NCBI GenBank assembly: GCA_029560585.1
Contig: JAKQKQ010000259.1
Coordinates: 1-64,000 of the forward strand
Reading direction: 5' to 3'
Length of the DNA stretch: 64,000 nt
From: Verrucomicrobiota bacterium
GTDB taxonomy: Bacteria > Verrucomicrobiota > Verrucomicrobiia > JADLBR01
Positions 8,260 through 16,946 of the stretch are shown here, in pieces; position 1 is the stretch's first letter; each line of letters begins with the position of its first letter. The notes below the pieces were generated by a model. That model was not told the origin of the DNA and did not search any database. It saw nothing but the letters and a program-made list of their open reading frames with translations. Both the position numbers and the translations under genes were made by a program.

Positions 8260-9057
8260 ATGTTCATCCACGACACAATCCTAAACCGGCTGAAGCGCGG
8301 ATGCGAGACGATGGACTATCCGGCGGGCGACGCGCCCGCGCTGCCCGACCGCCATGGCGGGGGACTGCGGGTGGAGTCCGCGCGATGCGCCGCCGACTGC
8401 TCCGCCTGCGTGAGCGTCTGTCCCACCGAGGCCATCACGCGGGCCTCGGGGCAAGCCGTTGCGCTGGATCTGGGCCGATGCCTATTTTGCGCCGAATGCG
8501 TCAGGGCGTGTCCGGACCGGGCGATCACGCAGACCGGAGATCATCGCCTCGCGGCGCGCCTCCGCGAAGACCTTGTGCTCGGCGGGACCGGGAAGGAGCA
8601 GGTGCGTCTGGCGGCGGCGCTGAATGAGAGGTTACGCGGGCTTTTCGGGCGCTCGCTAAAGCTCAGGCAGGTCAGCGCCGGCGGCTGCAATGCCTGCGAG
8701 GCCGACACCAACGTGCTCGGCACCATTGGTTGGGATCTCGGACGTTTCGGCATCCAGTTTGTCGCTTCGCCGCGGCATGCCGATGGGTTGCTCATCACGG
8801 GACCTGTCTCGAAGAACATGGCGTTGGCGCTCCAGAAGACTTATGCCGCGGTGCCTGATCCAAAGATCGTGATAGCGGTGGGGGCCTGTGCCATCGCGGG
8901 TGGGCCATTCGTGGGTCACTCGCAGGTGAGCGACGGGGCGGGCGCCCTGGTGCCCGTGGACCTCTTCGTCCCCGGTTGTCCGCCGCATCCGCTGACCATC
9001 CTCGACGGACTGTTGAGGCTCTTGGACCGGTTGGGTGGTCCTTCGGGAAAGGGCTAG
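8260..9057 (+). CDS. Ferredoxin-NuoB fused small subunit, Ehr-type complex 1
   Basis: This 265-aa protein joins two [4Fe-4S] ferredoxin sites to a NuoB/HyfI-like domain. Site 1 uses C43, C47, C50 and C54 (one extra residue between the first two); site 2 uses C74, C77, C80 and C84 with the usual spacing. The NuoB-like domain has C143 and C146 (GGCNACE), C210 (GACA) and C240 (PGCPPHP), the ligands for the cluster next to the large subunit. The fusion merges what are usually separate NuoI-like and NuoB-like subunits, giving a plausible electron path from soluble ferredoxin. Its stop codon lies in the first arm of a palindrome at 9056-9089. Confidence 0.86.
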   Translation: MFIHDTILNRLKRGCETMDYPAGDAPALPDRHGGGLRVESARCAADCSACVSVCPTEAITRASGQAVALDLGRCLFCAECVRACPDRAITQTGDHRLAARLREDLVLGGTGKEQVRLAAALNERLRGLFGRSLKLRQVSAGGCNACEADTNVLGTIGWDLGRFGIQFVASPRHADGLLITGPVSKNMALALQKTYAAVPDPKIVIAVGACAIAGGPFVGHSQVSDGAGALVPVDLFVPGCPPHPLTILDGLLRLLDRLGGPSGKG

Positions 9058-9089
9058 GAATCTGTCGGGACTTAGGCCGACAGATTCCT
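9056..9089. terminator. Perfect 13-bp palindrome at the end of Ehr-type operon 1
   Basis: AGGAATCTGTCGG (9056-9068) and CCGACAGATTCCT (9077-9089) are perfect inverse complements around an 8-nt loop. No U-run follows, so it is either a weak terminator or a copy of a dispersed palindromic element. The CTGTCGG core recurs at 9232-9259. Confidence 0.55.
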
Positions 9090-9231
9090 CTGGCAAAACC
9101 GCCTGTTTGTTTGAAGGTGAAAGAGTTAGACAAAATGACACGTCTCGATGTCAGGGTGGAGATCGGGCGATTTCGCTTGTCCCGCATGTATCGCAACCAA
9201 TTAGGTGCCGGGCGATTTTGCTTACTAGGAG

Positions 9232-9259
9232 CCTGTCGGACTTTCCAAAGTCCGACAGG
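9232..9259. repeat. Perfect 13-bp palindrome upstream of Ehr-type operon 2
   Basis: CCTGTCGGACTTT (9232-9244) pairs exactly with AAAGTCCGACAGG (9247-9259) around a 2-nt centre. It lies 18 bp before the ATG at 9277 and would form a strong hairpin just upstream of the ribosome-binding purine run (about 9264-9271). A diverged relative with the same AAAGTCCG...GGTTGC right arm is at 34871-34906, suggesting a dispersed element. Confidence 0.6.
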
Positions 9260-9276
9260 TTGCTAGGGGGGGTGCG

Positions 9277-11322
9277 ATGGATTACCCTGCCATTTTGCTG
9301 ATCGTCGCGGCCTGCGCGTACGTTGCGGGGATGGCGGGGGCGCTGCTGCTGCGGCGCGTCGGGCGGCTGGCCTTGAGTGTCGGCTTCGGCCTGGCGGCAG
9401 TGGGCGGGGCATGCGGATTCCTTTCCGGGGTTACGTCCCTGGCGACTGGCCAGGCGGCGGCCCGTGGGGCGGTGACGTTTTGGTCGGGGCCGGCACCCAA
9501 CCTGCGGCTTGTTATTCAGGCAGATCCACTGTCGTGTTTCTTTGTGACGATCGTCTCGATGCTGGGAGCCGCGATCGCAATCTACTCGCTGGGCTATTCC
9601 GGGGCCTACCTCGGGCGCAAGAGCGTCGGTCTGCTCGCGGCCCTCTACAACGCCTTGCTGTTGGCCACGACGTTGACCTTTGTCGCGGGGAATGTGTGGG
9701 TATTCCTTATCGCCTGGGAGATGATGGCGCTGCTGGCCTACGGTCTGGTGACGTTCGAGCACGAGGACCGGGAGACGAGAGGTGCCGCGGTTTTCTATTT
9801 CATCATGTCACACATAGACGCGGTGTGCGTCATGCTTGGCTTTCTCGTGCTGTTTCAGGCCGCGGGTGATTTCAGCTTTGATGGCCTGCGCGGCGTCGGG
9901 GCAAAGCTATCGTCGGGCCAGCGGGATACGGCGTTCTTGCTGTTCGTGGTTGGGTTCGGGATCAAGGCGGGCCTCGTGCCGTTGCACGTCTGGCTGCCGG
10001 TGGCGCACCCGGTGGCGCCCAGCAACGTCTCGGCCCTGATGTCGGGCGTGCTGATCAAGACCGGCATCTATGGCATCGCGCGGGTCTGTTTCGAGTTTCT
10101 TGGGGGGCCGCCGCTGTGGTGGGGTGCCCTGCTGTTGGCGCTGGGCACCGTGTCGGCCGTGCTGGGTGTGCTCTACGCGCTGATGGAGCACGACCTCAAA
10201 CGCCTCCTCGCCTACCACAGCATCGAGAACATCGGGATCATCGTGATGGGGCTCGGGGCGTCACTCATGTTCGTGTCCACGGGGCATCCCGTCCTGGCGG
10301 CGCTCGCGCTGGCGGCGGCGCTCTACCACACGATCAATCACGCGTCATTCAAGGGGCTGTTGTTTCTCGGGGCAGGCTCGGTGCTTCACGCGACGCACAC
10401 CCGCAACATGGAGGAGATGGGTGGGCTGGTGAAGCGGATGCCCCAGACCGCGATGCTGTTCTTGCTCGGGGCCGTGGCCATCTCTGCGCTGCCGCCGTTG
10501 AATGGTTTTGTGAGCGAGTGGCTCACCTACCAGGCGCTGCTGCAGGGATTCGGTTCGACCGACAGCCTGCTCCGCCTGATGTTTCCGGTGGGCGGTGCGA
10601 TGCTGGCCCTGACGGGCGCGCTGGCGGCGGCATGTTTTGTGAAGGCGTTTGGTATTTCCTTCCTGGCCCAACCCCGGAGCCAGGCTGCGGAGCGGGCCCG
10701 GGAGGTTCCGGCCAGCATGCGGTTGGGGATGGCGCTGCTGGCGATCGCGTGCCTGTTCCTCGGGTTGTTCCCGACCGTTTTTCTCGGATGGCTCGGGCCC
10801 GTGATGAACCAGTTGACGGGCGAGGCCCTCGCGGGCCGGCTCTCGTTGGCCGGTGGCTGGGTGCTGGCCGCTCCCGGCGCGAACGCCGGAAGCGTCTCCA
10901 CCGCGGCCATGACGCTGTTCGGCTTGAGTTTCCTGCTGGTGCCATTGTTCTTGCGGCGGATGCTGGGGCGCCGCGCCAAGACGGTGCGGGGACCGACGTG
11001 GGATTGCGGGTTGCAGGGCCTGACGCCGCGCATGGAGTATTCGGCCACGGGCTTTTCGAAGCCGCTCCGGATGATTTTCAAGGCGCTGTTTCGGCCGCAC
11101 CGGGAGGTCCAGCGCGAATATGAATTCTCACCGTATTTTGCGCGCTCGTTGCGATTCGAGAGCCACGTCGAGGAGGTTTTCGAGGAACGCATCTATCGGC
11201 CGACGCGTTTTTGGATCCTGAGGGTTTCGCGCCGGGTTCGGGCCCTGCAGCAGGGGAGCTTGCAGGTGTACCTCCTCTACATTTTCCTGACCCTGTTGGG
11301 GCTGTTGCTCTGGGCCGTATGA
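9277..11322 (+). CDS. NuoL/HyfB-like ion-translocating membrane subunit, Ehr-type complex 2
   Basis: This 681-aa antiporter-like subunit is homologous to the one at 998-2950. E148 lies in LIAWEMMALLAYGLVT and K230 in GIKAGLVPLHVWLPVAHPVAPS; a further lysine lies in GVLIKTGIYGIA. The C-terminal segment (GPTWDCGLQGLTPRMEYSATGFS) again matches hydrogenase-4 component B. The start at ATG 9277 is supported by a strong purine run (AGGGGGGG) just upstream. It opens the second operon and its stop overlaps the next start. Unlike in operon 1, it is directly followed by the NuoH-like gene with no EIIA-type gene between. Confidence 0.88.
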   Translation: MDYPAILLIVAACAYVAGMAGALLLRRVGRLALSVGFGLAAVGGACGFLSGVTSLATGQAAARGAVTFWSGPAPNLRLVIQADPLSCFFVTIVSMLGAAIAIYSLGYSGAYLGRKSVGLLAALYNALLLATTLTFVAGNVWVFLIAWEMMALLAYGLVTFEHEDRETRGAAVFYFIMSHIDAVCVMLGFLVLFQAAGDFSFDGLRGVGAKLSSGQRDTAFLLFVVGFGIKAGLVPLHVWLPVAHPVAPSNVSALMSGVLIKTGIYGIARVCFEFLGGPPLWWGALLLALGTVSAVLGVLYALMEHDLKRLLAYHSIENIGIIVMGLGASLMFVSTGHPVLAALALAAALYHTINHASFKGLLFLGAGSVLHATHTRNMEEMGGLVKRMPQTAMLFLLGAVAISALPPLNGFVSEWLTYQALLQGFGSTDSLLRLMFPVGGAMLALTGALAAACFVKAFGISFLAQPRSQAAERAREVPASMRLGMALLAIACLFLGLFPTVFLGWLGPVMNQLTGEALAGRLSLAGGWVLAAPGANAGSVSTAAMTLFGLSFLLVPLFLRRMLGRRAKTVRGPTWDCGLQGLTPRMEYSATGFSKPLRMIFKALFRPHREVQREYEFSPYFARSLRFESHVEEVFEERIYRPTRFWILRVSRRVRALQQGSLQVYLLYIFLTLLGLLLWAV

Positions 11323-12263
11323 ACATCGACATCACATCGCTGATCGCGCAGACCGCACTGGTTCTCCTGTTGTCGCCGTTGCTCAGCGGCCTGATCGCGA
11401 GCCTGAAGGCGAAGTTGCAGAACCGCCGGGGCCCGCGGGTGTGGCAGCCATTTTTCGATCTGATCAAGTTCTTTCGCAAGGACATGGTCATTTCGGAGCA
11501 CGCGTCGGGGGTCTTCGCGGCTGTGCCCCACGTCGTGTTTGCGACTGCGCTGATGGCGGGGCTGATGGTGCCATTGGCCTGGGTGCCGGCGCCGCTGCAG
11601 CTTTTTGGCGGGGCGTTGGCGCTCGTGGGCCTGCTGGCGCTGGGGCGGTTCTTTTTGGCGCTTGGCGGATTGGATCCGGGGAGCGCATTCGGGGGCATGG
11701 GCAGCAGCCGCGAGATGACGATTTCCGCCATCGCCGAACCGGCCATGATGCTGGCCATTTTCACGGCGGCCATCGCGGGCGGTTCGACCAATCTGAGCCA
11801 GATCGTGATGGCGGGCGATGGCCACGCCGGGCGTTTCTTGGAGCCCGCGCACACGCTCGCGTTCTCCGCCATGTTCATCGTCCTGCTGGCCGAGACGGGC
11901 CGCGTGCCGGTGGACAATCCGGCCACCCACCTCGAGCTGACAATGATCCACGAGGCGATGATCCTCGAGTACTCGGGCCGGTATTTGGCGATGCTGGAGT
12001 GGGCAGCCTCCATGAAGCAGCTGGTCCTGTTTGGCCTGCTGGCGAACCTGTTTTTCCCATTCGGGCTGGCGCCGGGGATGCTTCCCGCGGCGGTGGCGCA
12101 GGGCATGGGCTGGCTCGCCATCAAACTAGTGGGGCTTGCGGTGGCGGTGGTCCTGGTGGAATTCACGAATGCGAAGCTGCGCCTGTTCAGGGTGCCCGAC
12201 CTGTTGGGCGCGGCGTTTGTCCTGGCGACGCTGGCCCTGGTCTCCTTGTTTCTGTTCCGATGA
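11319..12263 (+). CDS. NuoH/HyfC-like membrane subunit, Ehr-type complex 2
   Basis: This 314-aa NuoH-family protein starts at the ATGA overlap with the preceding gene. It has the early NRRGPRVWQPFFDLIKFF segment and the loop LAETGRVPVDNPATHLELTMIHEA. Both match complex I subunit 1 and HyfC/EchB. It is a clear paralogue of the protein at 3779-4687 and serves as the hinge between the redox arm and the membrane pump. Its stop overlaps the next start. Confidence 0.88.
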   Translation: MNIDITSLIAQTALVLLLSPLLSGLIASLKAKLQNRRGPRVWQPFFDLIKFFRKDMVISEHASGVFAAVPHVVFATALMAGLMVPLAWVPAPLQLFGGALALVGLLALGRFFLALGGLDPGSAFGGMGSSREMTISAIAEPAMMLAIFTAAIAGGSTNLSQIVMAGDGHAGRFLEPAHTLAFSAMFIVLLAETGRVPVDNPATHLELTMIHEAMILEYSGRYLAMLEWAASMKQLVLFGLLANLFFPFGLAPGMLPAAVAQGMGWLAIKLVGLAVAVVLVEFTNAKLRLFRVPDLLGAAFVLATLALVSLFLFR

Positions 12264-12934
12264 ACTCATCCCCTCAGGTTGTTGATTTCGCCGTTGGGCT
12301 GATTCCGCTACTGGCGGCGATCATGCTGGTGCTCCAGCTCTTGCTTCTGGCGCAGCGAATGCTGGTCACCGTCATCCGGGTGTTCGCCCTGCAGTCGCTG
12401 CTGCTGGCGGTGATCGCGGGGGTGGTCGGATACACGTGCCATGCGTGGCACGTGACGCTCGTCGCGGTGTTGACGGTCATGGGCAAGGTGCTGTTCCTGC
12501 CGTGGCTGCTGGAGCGGCTCATCCGCCGGGTCCGGATCGAGCAGGAGATCAGCCCGTGGCTGAACATGCCGGCCTCGCTGTTCCTGTGCGGCGGTCTAAC
12601 ACTTCTGGGCTATCTGGTGGCGCGGCCATTCGCTTCGGCGGAACGGGTGGGCGGCAATACGCTGGCCGTGGCGGTGGCGCTTGTGCTGACGGGGTTCTTC
12701 CTGCTGATCAATCGCCGCAAAGCCCTCACGCAGGTGCTGGCGCTGCTGACGATGGAGAACGGCGTGATGCTGGCGGCCATCGCGTTCAGCAGCCACGGGA
12801 TGCCGCTGGTGGTGGAGCTGGGGATCTTTTTCGACGTGGTGATCGCGGTCATGGTGCTCGGATTGCTGGTATTTCGGATCCGCGAGACGTTCGCCTCGAT
12901 GGACACGAGCCGGTTGAACGAATTGAAGGGATGA
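12260..12934 (+). CDS. HyfE-like membrane subunit, Ehr-type complex 2
   Basis: This 224-aa hydrophobic protein is the counterpart of the gene at 4684-5325, with the NuoK-like C-terminal unit (LTMENGVMLAAIAF, then VELGIFFDVVIAVMVLGLLVFRI) and the buried glutamate in MENG. ATG 12260 overlaps the upstream stop and gives a length normal for the family; longer upstream reading would lie inside the NuoH-like gene. Confidence 0.82.
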   Translation: MNSSPQVVDFAVGLIPLLAAIMLVLQLLLLAQRMLVTVIRVFALQSLLLAVIAGVVGYTCHAWHVTLVAVLTVMGKVLFLPWLLERLIRRVRIEQEISPWLNMPASLFLCGGLTLLGYLVARPFASAERVGGNTLAVAVALVLTGFFLLINRRKALTQVLALLTMENGVMLAAIAFSSHGMPLVVELGIFFDVVIAVMVLGLLVFRIRETFASMDTSRLNELKG

Positions 12935-12938
12935 CGCC

Positions 12939-14420
12939 ATGTCGCTGATAGTCCTTCTCTGTGTTCCGCTGGTGGCCGGGCTTCTGAGCCTGGTGGTGCG
13001 GCACGTTCGCGCGCTGGAGGCCATCAACCTCTTGGCTTTCGGGACCGTGACATTTCTGGCGGTGCGCCTCGTGGGGGCGGTCTTGGTTGCGCCGGGTGGG
13101 GTGGTGCTGGGCTGGGGGGAGTTTCTCCGGGCGGACGCGCTGAGCGCCTGGATGGCGCTGGTCGTGGGGGTGGTTTCCCTGGGGTCCTCATTCTATGCGG
13201 TGGGATACTTCCGGCGCGAATTGGTCGAGGGCCAACTGACGGTGGGGAGATGCCGGGAGTTCTACCGGCTCACGCATTTCTTTGCGACCGCGATGCTGCT
13301 GGTGGTTCTGGTCAACAACCTCGGCGTGATGTGGGTGGCGGTGGAGGGCACCGCGCTGTCCAGCGTGCTGCTGGTGGCTCTATACAACCGGAAGACGTCG
13401 CTGGAGGCCGCCTGGAAATACATAATGCTCGGGGGTGTGGGGTTGGTCCTGGCCCTGTTTGGGACCGTGCTGACATATGCCGCGGCGCTCGGCCACGCGG
13501 GCGGCGAGGCGCTGCCGAGTTTCGATTGGTCCAGCATGCGCGGCATGGCGTCGCAGCTCGACCCGAAACTGATGCGCCTCGCGTTCATATTCCTTTTCGT
13601 CGGGTACGGGACGAAGGCGGGGCTAGCGCCGATGCACAGCTGGTTGCCCGACGCGCACAGCGAGGCGCCTTCACCGACGAGCGCGATGCTGTCGGGTGTG
13701 TCCCTGAAGGTTGCGGTATACGCGCTTTTGCGCGGACACATGCTGGCGACGGCGTGCTTGCACTCGGACTTCAGTCGGCATCTGCTGCTGGGGTTCGGTC
13801 TGCTGTCGATGATTATCGCCGGCCCGTTCGTGCTGACGCAGAAGAACCTCAAGCGGATGCTGGCCTATTCGAGCCTCGAGCATGTCGGGCTCGTGTGCGT
13901 GGGTTTTGGCCTGAACACGCCCCTGACCGTGTTCGGTGCATTGCTCCACATGGGTTACCACGCGTTGGCCAAGCCGGTCTTGTTCTTCGCCGCAGGCAAC
14001 ATTCACCAGAGGTATCATGCCCTGGATTTCCGGCGTCTTGGCGGGGGTTTAGGCCGCACCATGCCGATGACGGCGCTGTTGCTCGCGGTGGCGGCGGTGG
14101 CGATCAGCGGTCTGCCCCCGTTCGGATTATTCTATAGCGAACTGACGATTTTCGCGGGTGCGTTTGTCTCGCATCAGGCGTGGGCTGGCGCGGTGGCGCT
14201 GCTCGCGCTGCTGGTGGTGTTCTGCGGCATGCTGAAGCGATTTGCGCATCTGCTCTTGGGGCGGCCTGGCGCCGAGATCTCGCGGGAGAGCTGGGCGACC
14301 GGCAACGTTCTGGCCATGGTGCTGCCACTGGTCGTGCTGCTGGTGCTGAGCATCTGGCTGCCGGCGCCCGCCCGGCAACTCTTGGAGCGGGCCGCTGGAA
14401 TCATCGGGGGAGCACCATGA
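12939..14420 (+). CDS. NuoM/HyfF-like ion-translocating membrane subunit, Ehr-type complex 2
   Basis: This 493-aa antiporter-like subunit has E136 in VMWVAVEGTALSSVLLV and K226 in YGTKAGLAPMHSWLPDAHSEAP. The S-E-A-P-S-P-T-S-A-M-L-S-G stretch and FVLTQKNLKRMLAYSSLEHVG are typical of hydrogenase-4 component F. It starts 4 bp after the previous stop, with GAAGGGA as a ribosome-binding site, and its stop overlaps the large-subunit start. Confidence 0.88.
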   Translation: MSLIVLLCVPLVAGLLSLVVRHVRALEAINLLAFGTVTFLAVRLVGAVLVAPGGVVLGWGEFLRADALSAWMALVVGVVSLGSSFYAVGYFRRELVEGQLTVGRCREFYRLTHFFATAMLLVVLVNNLGVMWVAVEGTALSSVLLVALYNRKTSLEAAWKYIMLGGVGLVLALFGTVLTYAAALGHAGGEALPSFDWSSMRGMASQLDPKLMRLAFIFLFVGYGTKAGLAPMHSWLPDAHSEAPSPTSAMLSGVSLKVAVYALLRGHMLATACLHSDFSRHLLLGFGLLSMIIAGPFVLTQKNLKRMLAYSSLEHVGLVCVGFGLNTPLTVFGALLHMGYHALAKPVLFFAAGNIHQRYHALDFRRLGGGLGRTMPMTALLLAVAAVAISGLPPFGLFYSELTIFAGAFVSHQAWAGAVALLALLVVFCGMLKRFAHLLLGRPGAEISRESWATGNVLAMVLPLVVLLVLSIWLPAPARQLLERAAGIIGGAP

Positions 14421-16042
14421 GTTCATCCGGATCCAAATCCTTCTCGGCCGCGCTGAAGCCCGGGCTGCGGCGCGCGATGGAAGCGCTGGCGAAGCAGTTT
14501 CGCGGCCGGATCACGCGTGTCGATGCGCCCCGGCCGGACGAAGTTTATCTGGACGCCGATCCAGTGATGGCGGGCGCCCTGTGCTCCACCCTCTACAAGA
14601 AACATGGGGCGCGGCTCGCCGGGGTATTCGCCGAGGATGCGCGAACGTCAGAGCGGGCCTTCCTCGTTTACCAGATTTACGCCCTCGATGCCGTCGGGGG
14701 ATTCGTGGTGGTGAGGCTGGCGCTGCCGCCGGAGGATCCGGCACTGGCATCGCTGACCAGCGCCGTGCCGGCGGTCAACTGGCAGGAGCGCGAGATCCAG
14801 GATTGGTTCGGCATTCGGCTGCTGGGCCATTCCAACCCCCGCCGGTGCGCGATGCACGACGACTGGCCCCCGGTTCACCCGATGCGAAAGGATTTTGATC
14901 TGCGGGCGACGTTGCCGCCATTTCGGGGCGAGAGGCACAAGTTCCGGGAGGTCGAGGGCGAGGGCGTATTCCAGGTGCCCGTCGGGCCGGTGCATGCGGG
15001 CATCATCGAGCCGGGGCACTTCCTGTTCAGCGTCGCGGGCGAACCCGTGCTCTATCTGCAGTTGCGCCTGTTCTACGTGCACAAGGGCACCGAGAAGCTG
15101 TTCGAGAGCCTGCTGATCCCGCATGGGGTGAGGTTGGCCGAGAGCATATCGGGCGATTCGGGCTTTGCGCACGCCACGGCATTCTGCCATGCGGTGGAGC
15201 GCGCGGCGGGCGTCGAGATACCGGCGCGGGCGCGCGCGCTGCGGACGATCTGCCTGGAGCTGGAGCGGCTATACAATCACGTGGCCGATATCGGCGCCAT
15301 CTGCACGGACGTGGCGTTCGTGACCGCCAACATGCACGCGATGCGCCTGAAGGAGCGCGTGCTGCGGACGAACGAGCACCTCACCGGCAATCGCCTGCTC
15401 CGTGGCATGGCGTGCCTCGGCGGGGTGCGGTTCGATTTCGACGCGGGGCGGATCGGTGCGCTGTCGGGACTGCTGGACGAATTGGGGAACGAGTTCAACG
15501 ACCTGGTCGAAATCATACGCTCGCATTCCGGCACCCGGGACAGACTCGAAACCACCGGGGTGCTGAGTCCCAAGGTGGCGCGCGACCTGGGGATCGTCGG
15601 CGTCGCGGGGAGGGCCTCGGGAATCGACCGGGACATGCGGCGTGATTTCCCCCACGACTTTTATGACGAGGTGCAGTTTACGGTGCCGGTGTTTTCCGAG
15701 GGCGACGTGCAGAGGCGGCTCGCGGTGCGGCGCGAGGAGGTCTATCAGGCGATCTCCATCATCCGCCAGACGTTGAACAAGCTGCCGGATGGGCCCTTGC
15801 GCACCGAGGTCAGGGAGGTGCCGCCGGACCGGGTGGCGCTCGGCTTTGTCGAGGGTTGGCGCGGCGAGATCTTTCACTGGGTTCACACTGCTCCCGGCAA
15901 TCGGCTGGCCCGCTGCAAGGTGAAAGACCCATCGCTTCAAAACTGGCCGGCCCTGAGCGAGGCGATCCTCGGGAACATCATCCCAGATTTTCCCGTCGTG
16001 AATAAGAGCTTCAATCTATCCTATTCGGGAACGGACCGGTGA
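14417..16042 (+). CDS. NuoC-NuoD fused large subunit lacking NiFe ligands, Ehr-type complex 2
   Basis: This 541-aa protein starts at the ATGA overlap. A NuoC-like domain spans roughly residues 20-175, with the family stretch WQEREIQDWFGIRLLGH at 122-138. The NuoD/hydrogenase-like domain begins at VGPVHAGIIEPGHF. As in copy 1, the metal motifs are gone: SGDS replaces the first CxxC (245-248) and DPSLQNW replaces DPCxxC (504-510). Loss of all four ligands in both copies, with otherwise well-kept sequence, argues for a stable non-hydrogenase function. The conserved NKSFNLSYSGTD tail is retained. Confidence 0.85.
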   Translation: MSSSGSKSFSAALKPGLRRAMEALAKQFRGRITRVDAPRPDEVYLDADPVMAGALCSTLYKKHGARLAGVFAEDARTSERAFLVYQIYALDAVGGFVVVRLALPPEDPALASLTSAVPAVNWQEREIQDWFGIRLLGHSNPRRCAMHDDWPPVHPMRKDFDLRATLPPFRGERHKFREVEGEGVFQVPVGPVHAGIIEPGHFLFSVAGEPVLYLQLRLFYVHKGTEKLFESLLIPHGVRLAESISGDSGFAHATAFCHAVERAAGVEIPARARALRTICLELERLYNHVADIGAICTDVAFVTANMHAMRLKERVLRTNEHLTGNRLLRGMACLGGVRFDFDAGRIGALSGLLDELGNEFNDLVEIIRSHSGTRDRLETTGVLSPKVARDLGIVGVAGRASGIDRDMRRDFPHDFYDEVQFTVPVFSEGDVQRRLAVRREEVYQAISIIRQTLNKLPDGPLRTEVREVPPDRVALGFVEGWRGEIFHWVHTAPGNRLARCKVKDPSLQNWPALSEAILGNIIPDFPVVNKSFNLSYSGTDR

Positions 16043-16055
16043 CCGTTGGCGACCT

Positions 16056-16934
16056 ATGTTTGATATTCTTCGCAAGAGTCTTCGAACGGGCGTTGTGACG
16101 ACGCGCTACCCCGCGGCGTCACCCGAAGGGACGTGCCATGCGCGCGGTCGGCCGGAGATCGATTGGGCCAACTGGAAAGACGCGCGCACCGCGGCCGCCG
16201 TCTGTCCGACGGGCGCGATATCGCACGTTGAGGCGGGTGGCTGCAGGGTGGCCCGGCTGGATTTGGCCAAGTGCGTCTTTTGTGGGCTCTGCGCGGACGT
16301 GGACGACGCGATCCGCATGAGCACCGGCTGGGAATACGCGGTGCGGCGGCGCGATGCGCTGGCCTGGGGGGCGCGGTATCGGCTGAATGGCGACGGCACC
16401 CACGGTGGACTTGTGGATGGCCCGATGACGCCGGGCGTGGCGCGGGAGGGGGATGCCGCCCCGGGCGCCTCAGACTCGATCGAGGCTTTGGGCGAAGCGA
16501 TCAGGCGGCGAACCCGCGAGATATTTGGCCGATCGCTCCACATTCGGGAGGTGGATGCCGGTTCATGCAACGGCTGCGAGATCGAAATCGTTGGCCTGAA
16601 CAGCCCGGTGTACGACGTGGAGCGATTCGGCATCCGTTTTGTTGCGTCCCCGCGCCACGCCGACATGCTACTGGTGACGGGTCCCGTGACGCGCAACATG
16701 GAACTGGCGCTGAAGAAGACATACGAGGCGACACCGGAGCCGAGACTGGTCGTGGCGGTTGGAGCGTGCGGGTGCAGCGGCGGTATTTTTGGTGTGAACT
16801 ATGCGACGCGCGGTCCGGTGGATGCCGTCATTCCGGTGGATGTCTATATCCCGGGCTGTCCGCCAAGTCCGAACGCCCTGCTGCACGGGATCCTGAAAGC
16901 CATTGGGCACGACATTTCGGGGCAGATCCGGTAG
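16056..16934 (+). CDS. NuoB-like small subunit with degenerate ferredoxin domain, Ehr-type complex 2
   Basis: This 292-aa protein is a paralogue of the one at 8260-9057. The NuoB-like domain keeps C171 and C174 (GSCNGCE), C238 (GACG) and C268 (PGCPPSP). The N-terminal ferredoxin part has decayed: at site 1 only C50 remains, the aligned positions being N39, A43 and A46; at site 2 C73, C76 and C79 remain but the fourth ligand is D83. Ferredoxins with an aspartate in place of one cysteine are known, so site 2 may still hold a cluster; site 1 cannot in the usual way. A longer linker (about residues 90-150) separates the domains. The electron-entry route probably differs from complex 1. Confidence 0.85.
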   Translation: MFDILRKSLRTGVVTTRYPAASPEGTCHARGRPEIDWANWKDARTAAAVCPTGAISHVEAGGCRVARLDLAKCVFCGLCADVDDAIRMSTGWEYAVRRRDALAWGARYRLNGDGTHGGLVDGPMTPGVAREGDAAPGASDSIEALGEAIRRRTREIFGRSLHIREVDAGSCNGCEIEIVGLNSPVYDVERFGIRFVASPRHADMLLVTGPVTRNMELALKKTYEATPEPRLVVAVGACGCSGGIFGVNYATRGPVDAVIPVDVYIPGCPPSPNALLHGILKAIGHDISGQIR

Positions 16935-16946
16935 AGAGGGGGCACC

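Noticed and set aside
6761-16042. Calling the two large-subunit genes group 4 NiFe hydrogenases
   Set aside because: Overall similarity is to hydrogenase-4 and formate hydrogenlyase, but neither protein has the N-terminal CxxC or the C-terminal DPCxxC needed to bind nickel and iron.
998-16934. Calling the region NADH dehydrogenase (complex I)
   Set aside because: No NuoE, NuoF, NuoG, NuoA, NuoJ or NuoN genes are present, and the HyfE-type subunit and HyfF-type motifs point to the hydrogenase-4-related branch.
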